Of a stretch of DNA of 64,000 nucleotides, positions 36,576 to 45,442 are shown one piece after another. Position 1 is the stretch's first letter; each line of letters opens with the position of its first letter. The notes below the pieces were generated by a model, which was not told where the DNA came from, did no database searches, and saw nothing but the letters and a program-made list of their open reading frames with translations. The translations under genes and the position numbers were made by a program. Origin of the DNA: Pseudomonas benzenivorans (lineage in GTDB: Bacteria > Pseudomonadota > Gammaproteobacteria > Pseudomonadales > Pseudomonadaceae); the NCBI RefSeq assembly GCF_024397895.1, contig NZ_CP073346.1, positions 1,240,001 through 1,304,000 of the forward strand, written 5' to 3'.

Positions 36576-37952
36576 TCAGATCTTCGGCAAACCGCCACCC
36601 GGGAACATGCCGCCCATCCCGCGCATCATCTTGGCCATGCCGCCCTTGGCGGTGAACTTCTTCATCATCTTCTGCATCTGCTTGTGCTGCTTGATCAGCC
36701 GACCGATGTCCTGCACCTGGGTGCCGGAGCCCATGGCGATGCGACGCTTGCGCGACCCGCTGATGATCTCGGGGTCGCGACGTTCGGCGGGGGTCATCGA
36801 GTTGATGATCGCCTCCATCTGCTTGAACTGCTTCTCCGCGGCACCCTGGGCGCCGCCCATCTGCGCCAGGTTGACGCCGCCCATCTGCGGCAGCTTGTCC
36901 ATCAAACCGCCGAGGCCACCCATGCTCTTCATCTGCTGCAGCTGGTCGCGGAAGTCTTCGAGGTCGAAGCCCTTGCCCTTCTTCAGCTTCTTGGTGAGCT
37001 TCTCGGCCTTCTCGCGGTCGAGGGTCTGCTCGGCCTGCTCGATCAGGCTGAGCACATCGCCCATGCCAAGGATGCGCGAGGCGATCCGCTCCGGATGGAA
37101 AGGCTCGAGCGCCTCGCTCTTCTCACCCATGCCGATGAACTTGATCGGCTTACCGGTAATGTGGCGCACCGACAAGGCCGCACCGCCACGGGCATCGCCG
37201 TCGACCTTGGTCAGCACCACGCCGGTCAGCGGCAGCGCGTCGGCAAAGGCCTTGGCGGTATTGGCGGCGTCCTGGCCGGTCATGGCGTCGACCACGAACA
37301 ACGTCTCGGCCGGCTTGATCGCGCCATGCAGCACCTGGATCTCGGCCATCATCTCGGCGTCGATGGCCAGGCGACCGGCGGTATCGACAATCACCACGTC
37401 GATGAACTTGAGCTTGGCTTCCTTGATCGCCGCCTCGGCGATCGCCACCGGCTTCTGGGTGATGTCCGAGGGGAAGAAGGTCACGCCGATGTCGGCGGCC
37501 AGGGTCTCCAGCTGCTTGATGGCCGCCGGGCGATAGACGTCGGCCGAGACCACCAGCACGCTCTTCTTCTTGCGCTCCTTGAGGAAGCGCGCCAGCTTGC
37601 CCACCGTCGTGGTTTTACCGGCGCCCTGCAGGCCGGCCATCAGCACCACTGCCGGTGGCGTGACATTCAGGGCGAGATCTTCGTTGGCCGCGCCCATCAG
37701 GGCTTCCAGCTCGGCGCGCACGATCTTTACGAACGCCTGGCCCGGCGTCAGGCTCTTCGACACCTCGGTGCCGACCGCCCGCTCCTTGACCTTGTTGACG
37801 AAGTCCTTGACCACGGGCAACGCGACGTCGGCTTCGAGCAGGGCCATGCGCACTTCGCGCAGGGTGTCTTTGATGTTGTCCTCGGTCAGCTTGGCTTTGC
37901 CAGTGACACTTCGCAGGGTCTGCGAGAGGCGGTCGGTAAGATTTTCGAACAT
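36576..37952 (-). CDS. ffh: Signal recognition particle protein Ffh
   Basis: A 458-residue SRP54 GTPase: N domain, G domain with P-loop (GLQGAGKTTTVGKLA), DTAGR and TKVDGDARGG motifs, and a methionine-rich M domain at the C-terminus that binds 4.5S RNA and signal sequences. The ATG at 37952 (MFENLTDRLS) follows AGGAA; a longer open frame upstream is not conserved. It is divergent from the cytochrome c assembly-like gene at 38110. Confidence 0.97.
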   Translation of the reverse strand: MFENLTDRLSQTLRSVTGKAKLTEDNIKDTLREVRMALLEADVALPVVKDFVNKVKERAVGTEVSKSLTPGQAFVKIVRAELEALMGAANEDLALNVTPPAVVLMAGLQGAGKTTTVGKLARFLKERKKKSVLVVSADVYRPAAIKQLETLAADIGVTFFPSDITQKPVAIAEAAIKEAKLKFIDVVIVDTAGRLAIDAEMMAEIQVLHGAIKPAETLFVVDAMTGQDAANTAKAFADALPLTGVVLTKVDGDARGGAALSVRHITGKPIKFIGMGEKSEALEPFHPERIASRILGMGDVLSLIEQAEQTLDREKAEKLTKKLKKGKGFDLEDFRDQLQQMKSMGGLGGLMDKLPQMGGVNLAQMGGAQGAAEKQFKQMEAIINSMTPAERRDPEIISGSRKRRIAMGSGTQVQDIGRLIKQHKQMQKMMKKFTAKGGMAKMMRGMGGMFPGGGLPKI

Positions 37953-38109
37953 GCGCGTTCCTTTCGGGTTCTTCTGAACCGAGGCTGAGCTTGCGGCAGG
38001 CGGCGGATTATAGCGAAGAGTCCCCGGCACCGACACCGCCAGCGGTCTTTCGTGGGGCGCCGGTTGTATGCCACACTCAGCGCCTTTCGGGCCTGCCTAA
38101 CAAGGATTT

Positions 38110-38910
38110 ATGCACCCTCTGCTGCCCAGCCTCGCAGCCGCCTGCCTCTACGCCGGCGCGACTGCCTACCAGAGTTTTCGACTCAGTCGGCGCACCGCGC
38201 CGGACAAACGCCTGCTGAGCCTGCTCGGCCTGCTCGCCCTGCTCTTTCACGGGGCCAGTCTGTTCATCCAGATGAATCATGCGACAGGCCTGGCCCTGGA
38301 CTTCTTCAACGCATCCAGCCTGATCGCCTTCGCGGTGATCCTGCTGAGCCTGCTGGCCTGCATGCGCATGCCGGTCGAGAACCTGCTCCTTCTGCTCTAC
38401 CCGCTGGGCTGCCTGACGGTGCTGCTGGCGCAGCTCATGCCCAACGGCACCCTGCGACCGATCAGCGAGAGCCCCGGCATTCTGGCCCATATCCTGCTGT
38501 CGATCATCGCCTACGGCATCCTCACCATCGCTGCCTTCCAGTCGCTGCTGCTGCTGTTGCAGGACCACCAACTGAAGCACAAGCACCCGTCGGGACTGAT
38601 CAAGAGCTTCCCACCGCTACAGACCATGGAAAGCCTGCTGTTCGGCTTCCTCTGGGCCGGCTGGGCGCTGCTTTCGCTGTCGCTGCTGTCAGGCGCGGTG
38701 TTTCTCGACGACCTGTTCGCCCAGCACCTGGCGCACAAGACCATCCTCTCCAGCTTCGCCTGGGTGGTGTTCGCCGTGCTGCTGTGGGGCCGCCATCAAC
38801 TCGGCTGGCGCGGACACAAAGCCATCCGATGGACCCTGGCGGGCTTCTGCCTGCTGATGCTGGCGTATTTCGGCAGCAAGCTGGTTCGCGAATTCATCCT
38901 GCATATCTAG
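38110..38910 (+). CDS. CcsA/YpjD-family inner membrane protein
   Basis: A 266-residue polytopic protein with about eight hydrophobic helices and the cytochrome c assembly (CcsA/HemX-like) pattern, including a conserved histidine before the ESPGILAHILLSIIAYG segment. Relatives are annotated YpjD or cytochrome c biogenesis; whether this one handles haem is unproven. It is next to ffh in other pseudomonads and is followed 10 bp later by a CorC-type gene, probably one operon. Confidence 0.87.
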   Translation: MHPLLPSLAAACLYAGATAYQSFRLSRRTAPDKRLLSLLGLLALLFHGASLFIQMNHATGLALDFFNASSLIAFAVILLSLLACMRMPVENLLLLLYPLGCLTVLLAQLMPNGTLRPISESPGILAHILLSIIAYGILTIAAFQSLLLLLQDHQLKHKHPSGLIKSFPPLQTMESLLFGFLWAGWALLSLSLLSGAVFLDDLFAQHLAHKTILSSFAWVVFAVLLWGRHQLGWRGHKAIRWTLAGFCLLMLAYFGSKLVREFILHI

Positions 38911-38920
38911 GCCCTGTCCC

Positions 38921-40207
38921 GTGGAAAACGCACACCCCGGTTTCTTGATTGGCCTGCTGGTCTTCCTGCTGGCATGCTCGGCCTTCTTCTCCAGCTCGGA
39001 GACCGGCATCCTCAGCCTCAACCGCTACCGCCTGCGCCACCTGGCCAAGGAGGGGCATCGCGGCGCCAAGCGGGTCAGCGACCTGCTCAGCCGCCCGGAC
39101 CGCCTGCTCGGCACCATCCTGATCGGCAACAACTTCGTCAACATCCTCGCCTCGGCGATCGCCACCGTGCTGGCCATCCAGCTATGGGGCGAGGCCGGTA
39201 TCGCCATCGCCACCATCGGCCTGACCGTGGCGCTGCTGATCTTCGGCGAAATCACCCCGAAGACCCTGGCCGCCCTGCACCCGGAACGGGTCGCCTACCC
39301 GTTCAGCCTGCCGCTGCTGGTGCTGCTCAAGCTGTTCTATCCGCTGGTGGTGCTGCTCAGCTGGATCAGCAATGGCCTGCTCAGACTGCTCGGCGTCGAC
39401 CCTTCGAGCAAGAACAACGACAGCCTGACCACCGAAGAGCTGCGCAGTGTGGTGCGCGAATCCGGGCACGAGCTGCCGAAGAACCGCCAGAGCATGCTGC
39501 TGGGCATCCTCGACCTAGAGAAGGTCACGGTGGACGACATCATGATTCCGCGCAACGAGGTCACCGGGATCAATCTGGACGACGACATCGAAACCATCAT
39601 CGACCAGTTGCGCACCACCCCGCATACCCGCCTGCCGGTGTTCCGCCAGGACATCAACCAGATCGAGGGCGTTGTGCACATGCGCCAGATCGCCCGCCTG
39701 CTCAGCCATGACCAGCTGACCAAGGACGCCCTGCTCAGCGCCTGCAACGAGCCCTACTTCGTCCCGGAAAACACGCCGCTGTCGACGCAGCTGATCAACT
39801 TCCAGAAACACAAGCGGCGCATCGGCATCGTGGTCGACGAATACGGCGACGTGATCGGCATCGTCACCCTGGAGGACATCCTCGAAGAGATAGTCGGCGA
39901 CTTCAACAACCAGGACAACCTGCGCAGCCCGGACATCCACCCCCAGGAGGACGGCACCCAGGTGATCGACGGCGCCGCCTATATCCGCGAGGTGAACAAG
40001 GCGCTCGGCTGGCACCTGCCCTGCGACGGCCCGAAGACCCTCAACGGCCTGATCACCGAGGCGCTGGAAAGCATCCCGGACAGCACGGTGTGCCTGAAAA
40101 TAGGTCCCTACCGCCTGGAAATCCTGCAGTCCTCGGACAACCGCGTGAAGAGCGTGCGCGCCTGGCAGGCCAGCACTACCCCGCAGCCGGAATCGCTGGA
40201 AGAGTAA
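38921..40207 (+). CDS. CNNM/CorC-type transporter (DUF21, CBS pair, CorC_HlyC)
   Basis: A 428-residue membrane protein: N-terminal DUF21 (CNNM) transmembrane domain (residues about 1-180, with SSSETGILSLNRYRLRHLA), a CBS-domain pair (about 200-320, IMIPRNEV and VVDEYGDVIGIVTLEDILEEIVGD) and a C-terminal CorC_HlyC domain. The family handles Mg2+/Co2+ efflux or Na+-coupled Mg2+ transport; the annotation hemolysin is historical. The start is GTG at 38921. Its last 32 bp overlap the convergent SGNH hydrolase gene. Confidence 0.92.
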   Translation: MENAHPGFLIGLLVFLLACSAFFSSSETGILSLNRYRLRHLAKEGHRGAKRVSDLLSRPDRLLGTILIGNNFVNILASAIATVLAIQLWGEAGIAIATIGLTVALLIFGEITPKTLAALHPERVAYPFSLPLLVLLKLFYPLVVLLSWISNGLLRLLGVDPSSKNNDSLTTEELRSVVRESGHELPKNRQSMLLGILDLEKVTVDDIMIPRNEVTGINLDDDIETIIDQLRTTPHTRLPVFRQDINQIEGVVHMRQIARLLSHDQLTKDALLSACNEPYFVPENTPLSTQLINFQKHKRRIGIVVDEYGDVIGIVTLEDILEEIVGDFNNQDNLRSPDIHPQEDGTQVIDGAAYIREVNKALGWHLPCDGPKTLNGLITEALESIPDSTVCLKIGPYRLEILQSSDNRVKSVRAWQASTTPQPESLEE

Positions 40208-40919
40208 GGCGCTCGGCCACCCCCTGGGCCCACACCCGATAGCCCAACCCGGACGGATGGTAGCCATCCAGCGCCAGGTACCGGCTTGAGAACGGCAGGC
40301 TCACGGCGCAGTAGTCCGCCGCCGTCTGCCCGGCCAGCCGACGCAGGCGCGCATCCAGCAGCGCCGCCCGCGCGCCAAGCAGGGTACGCAGCAGCCAGGG
40401 CAAGGCGTGAAAGTGCTGCAGCGGCGGCACCGCACTGAAGGCGACGCGCGCCCCGCGCGCTTTGAGCGCCTCGGTCATCAGCCCGAGCGCCAACTGCCAG
40501 CGCCGCAGCGAGGTGAGTCCGGTACTGTCGTTCACCCCGAACACCAGCAACGCCAGCTCCGGTGAATCGTCCAGCGCCCGGGGCAACAGGCGCTCACAGG
40601 CCTGGGCCGCAGTGATCCCATTCTCGCCGCAGGCCCGCCAGGCCACGGGCCGACCGAATCGTTCGCTGAGCGCCTGAGCCAGGCAGCCCGCCAGGGCGTG
40701 CTGCAGGCAGCTGACACCCACCCCGGCCACCGTCGACTCGCCCAGTACCAGCAGCCGAAACGGCTCGCCTGACAGTTGCGCCCCGGCCAGGCCCTGGGCG
40801 GGGCCCGCCGCCGGCGCCAGGCGCAGGGCATGACGACGGGTGTGCAGGGCCAGCGGCAGGATCAGCGGCAGCGCCGGCAGCAACAGCAGCCACCAGCGCA
40901 GCTCGCGCCAGGCACTCAC
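40176..40919 (-). CDS. SGNH/GDSL-family hydrolase
   Basis: A 247-residue esterase-fold protein with an N-terminal hydrophobic segment (about residues 9-26, signal or anchor). The SGNH blocks are visible: Ser62 in [11 protein letters not shown], Gly/Asn in CGENGI and GVND, and Asp218-x-x-His221 in DGYHPSG. Substrate unknown (lipid, acylated sugar or thioester). Its 3' end overlaps the convergent CorC-type gene by 32 bp, and its start overlaps the purT stop by 4 bp, so it is coupled to purT. Confidence 0.85.
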   Translation of the reverse strand: MSAWRELRWWLLLLPALPLILPLALHTRRHALRLAPAAGPAQGLAGAQLSGEPFRLLVLGESTVAGVGVSCLQHALAGCLAQALSERFGRPVAWRACGENGITAAQACERLLPRALDDSPELALLVFGVNDSTGLTSLRRWQLALGLMTEALKARGARVAFSAVPPLQHFHALPWLLRTLLGARAALLDARLRRLAGQTAADYCAVSLPFSSRYLALDGYHPSGLGYRVWAQGVAERLTLPAIPAAG

Positions 40920-42097
40920 AACTGGGGGCTGACGGCCCGGGCCGCGCGGGTGGCCTTGTCGCGGGCCGCCTGCAGCGACTCGTCACGGGCCAGGGCCACG
41001 CCCATGCGTCGCTGCCCACTGACCTGCGGCTTGCCGAACAGGCGCAACGCGGTGTCCGGCTCGGCCAGGGCCGCGCCGAGATTTCCGAAGCTGACCTGCT
41101 GCGACTCCCCCTCCACCAGCACCACCGCCGATGCCGACGGCCCGAGCTGGCGAATTGCCGGAATCGGCAGACCGAGAATGGCCCGCGCATGCAGGGCGAA
41201 CTCGGAGAGGTCCTGGGAGATCAGGGTGACCAGACCGGTGTCGTGGGGCCGCGGGGAGATCTCGCAGAACCACACCTGGTCGCCCTTGACGAACAGCTCG
41301 ACGCCGAACAGGCCGCGGCCACCCAGCGCCGCGGTGACCGCCAGGGCGATGCGTTCCGCTTCGGCCCGAGCCTTGGCGCTCATCGGCTGTGGCTGCCAGG
41401 ACTCCTGGTAGTCGCCCTTGACCTGACGATGACCAACCGGCGCGCAGAAGGTGGTACCGGCGCTGTGGCGCACGGTGAGCAGGGCGATCTCGTAGTCGAA
41501 GTCGACGAACCCCTCGACTATCACCCGCCCCTTGCCGGCACGTCCGCCGGCCTGGGCATAGTCCCAGGCCGACTGCAGATCATCGGGACTCCGGAGCAGC
41601 GACTGGCCCTTACCCGAGGAACTCATGATCGGCTTGATCAGACAGGGAAAGCCCAATGCCTGCACTGCTGTGCGACATTCCTCGAACGAGTCGGCGAAGC
41701 GGTAGGGCGAGGTTGGCAACCCCAGCTCCTCGGCCGCCAGCCGGCGAATGCCCTCACGGTTCATGGTCAACTGCGCGGCACGCGCGCTGGGAATCACCGT
41801 ATAGCCTTCGTTTTCCAGTTCGACCAGGGTCGCCGTGGCGATCGCCTCGATCTCCGGGACGATGTAATGCGGGCGCTCCAGCTCGATCACCGCACGCAGC
41901 GCCGCGCCATCGAGCATGTCCAGCACGTGACTGCGGTGCGCCACCTGCATCGCCGGCGCATCGGCGTAGCGATCCACGGCGATCACCTCGACGCCCAGGC
42001 GCTGCAACTCGATCACCACTTCCTTGCCCAATTCGCCAGCGCCACAGAGCAGCACGCGGGTTGCACTGGGCGACAGCGGGGTTCCGATACGGGGCAT
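40916..42097 (-). CDS. purT: Formate-dependent phosphoribosylglycinamide formyltransferase
   Basis: A 393-residue ATP-grasp enzyme that formylates GAR with formate and ATP, an alternative to PurN in purine synthesis. Signatures: [21 protein letters not shown]-terminus, ATP-binding SSGKGQS loop, and the metal-binding [15 protein letters not shown] region. It is followed by the overlapping SGNH hydrolase gene. Confidence 0.97.
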   Translation of the reverse strand: MPRIGTPLSPSATRVLLCGAGELGKEVVIELQRLGVEVIAVDRYADAPAMQVAHRSHVLDMLDGAALRAVIELERPHYIVPEIEAIATATLVELENEGYTVIPSARAAQLTMNREGIRRLAAEELGLPTSPYRFADSFEECRTAVQALGFPCLIKPIMSSSGKGQSLLRSPDDLQSAWDYAQAGGRAGKGRVIVEGFVDFDYEIALLTVRHSAGTTFCAPVGHRQVKGDYQESWQPQPMSAKARAEAERIALAVTAALGGRGLFGVELFVKGDQVWFCEISPRPHDTGLVTLISQDLSEFALHARAILGLPIPAIRQLGPSASAVVLVEGESQQVSFGNLGAALAEPDTALRLFGKPQVSGQRRMGVALARDESLQAARDKATRAARAVSPQL

Positions 42098-42162
42098 AAC
42101 TCATCCTCGAGAGGTTTCGAATACAAGAGGGGGAAAAAACGTGAAACGGGGGCGGGGCAGCC

Positions 42163-42351
42163 CTACAGCAGCATGCCCTTGGCCGCGGCACGCTCATGAC
42201 AGCGCTGCAGCACCTGACGCCGCTCGCCGTCGTCCATGCGGCTCCAGTGGGTGATTTCGGCGACATTGCGCTGACAGCCGATGCAGATGTCCTCGTCGTC
42301 CAGCGCGCAGATCTGCACGCAGGGCGAGGCCACCGGACGATCTACGTGCAT
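42163..42351 (-). CDS. DUF1289 small cysteine-rich protein
   Basis: A 62-residue protein with the DUF1289 cysteine pattern (SPCVQICALDDEDICIGCQRN), probably binding a metal or iron-sulfur centre. Function unknown. Its ATG overlaps the stop of the gamma carbonic anhydrase gene (ATGA), giving a NUDIX - carbonic anhydrase - DUF1289 operon. Confidence 0.85.
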   Translation of the reverse strand: MHVDRPVASPCVQICALDDEDICIGCQRNVAEITHWSRMDDGERRQVLQRCHERAAAKGMLL

Positions 42352-42875
42352 CAGTCGTCCTGCTCGGCCAGTTCGCGGGCATAGCGCTGGGCGTTGTGCA
42401 CGTAGTGGGCGGCACTGGCCTCGAGCATCTTTTTCTGTTCCTCGCTCAGCGTGCGGATCACCTTGCCCGGCGAGCCGACCACCAGGGAGCCATCGGGGAT
42501 TTCCTTGCCTTCGGCGATCAGGGTATTGGCGCCGATGATGCAGTACTTGCCGATCTTGGCGCCGTTGAGCACCACGGCATTGATGCCGATCAGGCTGTAG
42601 TCGCCCACCGAGCAGCCATGCAGCATGGCCTTGTGGCCGATGGTGACGCCCTTGCCAATGGACAGCGGAAAGCCCATGTCGGTGTGCATCACGGTGCCGT
42701 CCTGCACGTTACTCTGCGCGCCGATGAGGATCAGCTCGTTGTCGCCACGCAGCACGGCATTGAACCAGACGCTGGCCTGCGCCTCGAGCCTGACCTTGCC
42801 TACCAGCGTGGCGTTCGGCGCCACCCAGCTGTCCGGATGGGCCTCGACCTGCGCGTGTCCCAGGCGGTATTTCAT
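42351..42875 (-). CDS. Gamma carbonic anhydrase-family protein
   Basis: A 174-residue left-handed beta-helix (hexapeptide repeat) protein. Zinc-ligand histidines of the gamma-CA family are visible in VMHTDMG and [13 protein letters not shown]. Family members range from true carbonic anhydrases to YrdA/PaaY-type proteins with thioesterase activity, so the precise reaction is open. GAGG precedes the start; 22 bp separate it from the NUDIX gene. Confidence 0.92.
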   Translation of the reverse strand: MKYRLGHAQVEAHPDSWVAPNATLVGKVRLEAQASVWFNAVLRGDNELILIGAQSNVQDGTVMHTDMGFPLSIGKGVTIGHKAMLHGCSVGDYSLIGINAVVLNGAKIGKYCIIGANTLIAEGKEIPDGSLVVGSPGKVIRTLSEEQKKMLEASAAHYVHNAQRYARELAEQDD

Positions 42876-42897
42876 GAACGGCTCCTCGTCTTGCGAT

Positions 42898-43506
42898 TCA
42901 ATGGAGCGCGATGAAATGCGCAGGGGGCTGGTGCAGGGCGATCTCGGTGTCGTACAGCAGGTTGACCAGCTCGACCAGCATGATCGCCGTCAGCCCCCAG
43001 ATCTTGTATTCGCCATATTGGTAGCTGGGCACGTACCAGCTCTGCCCTAGGTAGTCGATGCGATGGGTAACGTCCCGCGGATCGTCGCGAAAGAACGCCA
43101 GCGGCACCGAAAATACCGAGGCGATCTCGCCATCGTTGGCCTCGTAGTCGACGTAGTCCGGGACCAGGCCGACATAGGGCGTGACGTGGATGCCATGGCG
43201 CGACACCACCGAACTGAGCGGGCCGATCACCTCGACCAGCCCCGGCGGCAGGCCGATCTCCTCCTCCGCCTCACGCAGCGCGGTATGGATCAGGTCACGG
43301 TCCTCAGGGTCGCGGCGGCCGCCGGGAAAGGCCACCTCGCCGCCATGGGTGGATAGACCGCTGGCGCGCAGGGTCAGTATCACTTCCGGTTCGTCGCTGC
43401 GGGTGATCGGCACCAGCACCGCCGCTTCAGGGAAGTCGCACTCGGTCTCCAGAAGGCGCGGCCTGTGACCTCGCACGCGGTGGAGCAGCTCGTCCAGCAT
43501 GGGCAT
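42898..43506 (-). CDS. NUDIX hydrolase, CoA pyrophosphatase-like (NudL type)
   Basis: A 202-residue NUDIX protein with the box [19 protein letters not shown] followed by EEIG, and the upstream FPGG and [13 protein letters not shown] segments typical of CoA diphosphatases. It would cleave CoA or its derivatives to 4'-phosphopantetheine and 3',5'-ADP. Two in-frame ATGs (43506 and 43500) are possible starts. It is the first gene of the operon with gamma-CA and DUF1289 and is divergent from a second NUDIX gene. Confidence 0.9.
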   Translation of the reverse strand: MPMLDELLHRVRGHRPRLLETECDFPEAAVLVPITRSDEPEVILTLRASGLSTHGGEVAFPGGRRDPEDRDLIHTALREAEEEIGLPPGLVEVIGPLSSVVSRHGIHVTPYVGLVPDYVDYEANDGEIASVFSVPLAFFRDDPRDVTHRIDYLGQSWYVPSYQYGEYKIWGLTAIMLVELVNLLYDTEIALHQPPAHFIALH

Positions 43507-43647
43507 TCTCGGGCATTATTTCTGCCCCGGATAATCGCACGAAAGCCAGCCGGCACCCAAGCCCCGCCGGCCGCCCACGCCGCCGACAGCGCTTGCCGCC
43601 AAGCCGGCTGGCGCGCCAAGATAGGCCATGAGCCCGGAGGATTCGGC

Positions 43648-44205
43648 ATGAAGTTCTGTTGTCAGTGCGGCAACCCGGTCAGCCAGCGGATTCCCGCTGG
43701 CGACAACCGCCTGCGCTATGTCTGCGAGCATTGCCACACCATTCATTATCAGAACCCGCGCATCGTCGCCGGCTGTCTGCCGGTCTGGGGTGAACAGGTG
43801 CTGCTGTGCCGGCGCGCCATCGAACCGCGGCGCGGCTACTGGACCCTGCCGGCCGGCTTCATGGAAAACGGCGAAACCCTGGAGCAGGCGGCTGCCCGGG
43901 AAACCCAGGAGGAAGCCTGCGCCCGGGTGCGCGACCTGTCCCTCTACACCCTGTTCGACCTGCCGCACATCAATCAGGTCTACCTGTTCTTCCGCGCCGA
44001 ACTGGTCGACCTGGATTTCGCGGTGGGCGAGGAGAGCCTCGAGGTTCAGCTATTTCACGAGCGCGACATCCCTTGGTCAGAGCTGGCTTTCCCGACTGTC
44101 GGCCGTACCTTAGAATGCTTCTTCGCCGACCGCCGGGAGCATGTCTATCCGGTACGCAACGAGCCCCTGGAGGCCTTGCGCGCGCTCCACAAGAAACCAC
44201 TTTGA
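43648..44205 (+). CDS. NUDIX hydrolase with N-terminal zinc ribbon
   Basis: A 185-residue protein: an N-terminal zinc ribbon (CxxC near residue 5 and CEHC near 30) followed by a NUDIX domain (box GFMENGETLEQAAARETQEE, then A). The layout resembles NudC-like or ADP-ribose/NADH pyrophosphatase-type enzymes, but the substrate is not assigned. The ATG at 43648 follows GGAGG, clearly better than the upstream open frame. The next gene starts 15 bp later. Confidence 0.9.
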   Translation: MKFCCQCGNPVSQRIPAGDNRLRYVCEHCHTIHYQNPRIVAGCLPVWGEQVLLCRRAIEPRRGYWTLPAGFMENGETLEQAAARETQEEACARVRDLSLYTLFDLPHINQVYLFFRAELVDLDFAVGEESLEVQLFHERDIPWSELAFPTVGRTLECFFADRREHVYPVRNEPLEALRALHKKPL

Positions 44206-44220
44206 TCCCTGGATACCCCC

Positions 44221-44724
44221 ATGCGTCGGTTGCTCGCCCTGCTCTGCCTGTCCCTCAGCCTTGCCGCCCAGGCCAGCACCACCAACAGCCTCGACGGCCC
44301 AAGCGTGGACAAGGTGCTGGTGGTCAAATCCGAGCGCAAGCTGCAGTTGATCAGCCGCGGCCAGACCCTCAAGTCCTACCGCATCTCCCTCGGCAAGCAG
44401 CCCAACGGCGCCAAGCAGCGCGAGGGCGATCTGCGCACCCCCGAGGGGCTCTACTGGATCGACTGGCGCAAGACCAGCGAGAAGTACCAGCTGTCCTTGC
44501 ACATCTCCTACCCCAACGCCCGCGACATCGCCAAGGCCCGCGACCAAGGGGTACCGGCCGGGGGGATGATCATGATCCACGGCACGCCGCTGGACGAGGA
44601 GTACCCGGAGTGGTTCTTCCATACCCTGGACTGGACCGAGGGCTGCATCGCCATGAAGAACAGCGACATGCGCGAGGTGTGGACGCTGGTCAAGGACGGC
44701 ACCCTGATCGAAATCCGCCCATGA
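44221..44724 (+). CDS. L,D-transpeptidase (YkuD domain), periplasmic
   Basis: A 167-residue exported YkuD protein: signal peptide (residues 1 to about 19, ending AQA), then the catalytic domain with His120 (MIHGTP) and Cys142 in the EGCIAM motif. Such enzymes make 3-3 peptidoglycan cross-links or attach lipoproteins to murein. It ends at a strong bidirectional terminator. Confidence 0.93.
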   Translation: MRRLLALLCLSLSLAAQASTTNSLDGPSVDKVLVVKSERKLQLISRGQTLKSYRISLGKQPNGAKQREGDLRTPEGLYWIDWRKTSEKYQLSLHISYPNARDIAKARDQGVPAGGMIMIHGTPLDEEYPEWFFHTLDWTEGCIAMKNSDMREVWTLVKDGTLIEIRP

Positions 44725-44748
44725 TCATCCGCTCCGAGCGGACGGCAT

Positions 44749-44777
44749 AAAAAAGGCGCCCTTTCGGCGCCTTTTTT
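44749..44777. terminator. Bidirectional terminator
   Basis: AAAAAAGGCGCC pairs with GGCGCCTTTTTT around a five-base loop. It serves the L,D-transpeptidase gene on the plus strand and the NIF3-like gene on the minus strand. Confidence 0.9.
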
Positions 44778-44789
44778 CATTTGATCGTC

Positions 44790-45107
44790 CTAGAACTGCA
44801 GATCGGAAAGACGCCACACCTCGAACGCCGGGGTCTCGTAGGGGTGACTGCCCTTCAACGCCTTGACGGTTTCATGGATCAGCTCGTCGGCCACCACCAG
44901 CTCGACCTTCCACTCAGCCAACTGCTCCAGGGTGCCGGTCTGCCCGAGATACGGCTGACTGCCCTGCAGCGGACGGAACTGCCCTTGCCCGAGGACCTGC
45001 CAGCAGCAGCTGTCGTATTGGCCGATACGCCCGCCCCCGGCGGCGAAGACGGCCCGCTTCACCTCTTCCAGGTGGCTTTCCGGTACGTAGAAACACAACT
45101 TGTACAT
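44790..45107 (-). CDS. NIF3/YqfO-like small protein
   Basis: A 105-residue protein resembling the YqfO/NIF3 C-terminal (CutA/PII-like) domain: MYKLCFYVPESHLEEVKRAVFAAGGG start, IGQYDSCCW and GSHPYETPAFEVW. Its function is unknown; relatives of this size often bind metal through the His-containing SHPYE motif. Confidence 0.85.
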   Translation of the reverse strand: MYKLCFYVPESHLEEVKRAVFAAGGGRIGQYDSCCWQVLGQGQFRPLQGSQPYLGQTGTLEQLAEWKVELVVADELIHETVKALKGSHPYETPAFEVWRLSDLQF

Positions 45108-45442
45108 CAGGGTCTCCGCAGCTGGAACTCAGATCAGCACACCACAGCAGGGTGGCACTTTGCCTGGAAAGCGATCCACGGCACTCGTCACAGGATGAAG
45201 TTTTTGACCAACAGCGCGCGGCGACGTTCAGCCGCGCGCAACGAGGACAGGGGATAGTCTAGCGCGAGGTCTGCGGAATCGGATTCAGCTCATGAAGGGG
45301 TGACGACGGCGCCTAACCCTCACCGTGATCCATGGCCGGCAGCGACGGCCGCGGAAGCGATTGCATCGACGAGGACGCGACGCCGGGCTTGCCCCGGCGT
45401 GCTCAGGCGAGCGATGGCGCGGACAAGTCCGCGCCTCGGTAC
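45108..45442. other. Intergenic region between the NIF3-like gene and purL
   Basis: 335 bp without a supported gene. It holds two clean hairpins near the purL end: GGCGCGGAC/GTCCGCGCC (45417-45436) just past the purL stop, and ACGCCGGG/CCCCGGCGT (45380-45400). Neither has a T run, so they are weak terminator candidates. The rest is GC-rich with no recognised repeat or RNA. Confidence 0.5.
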
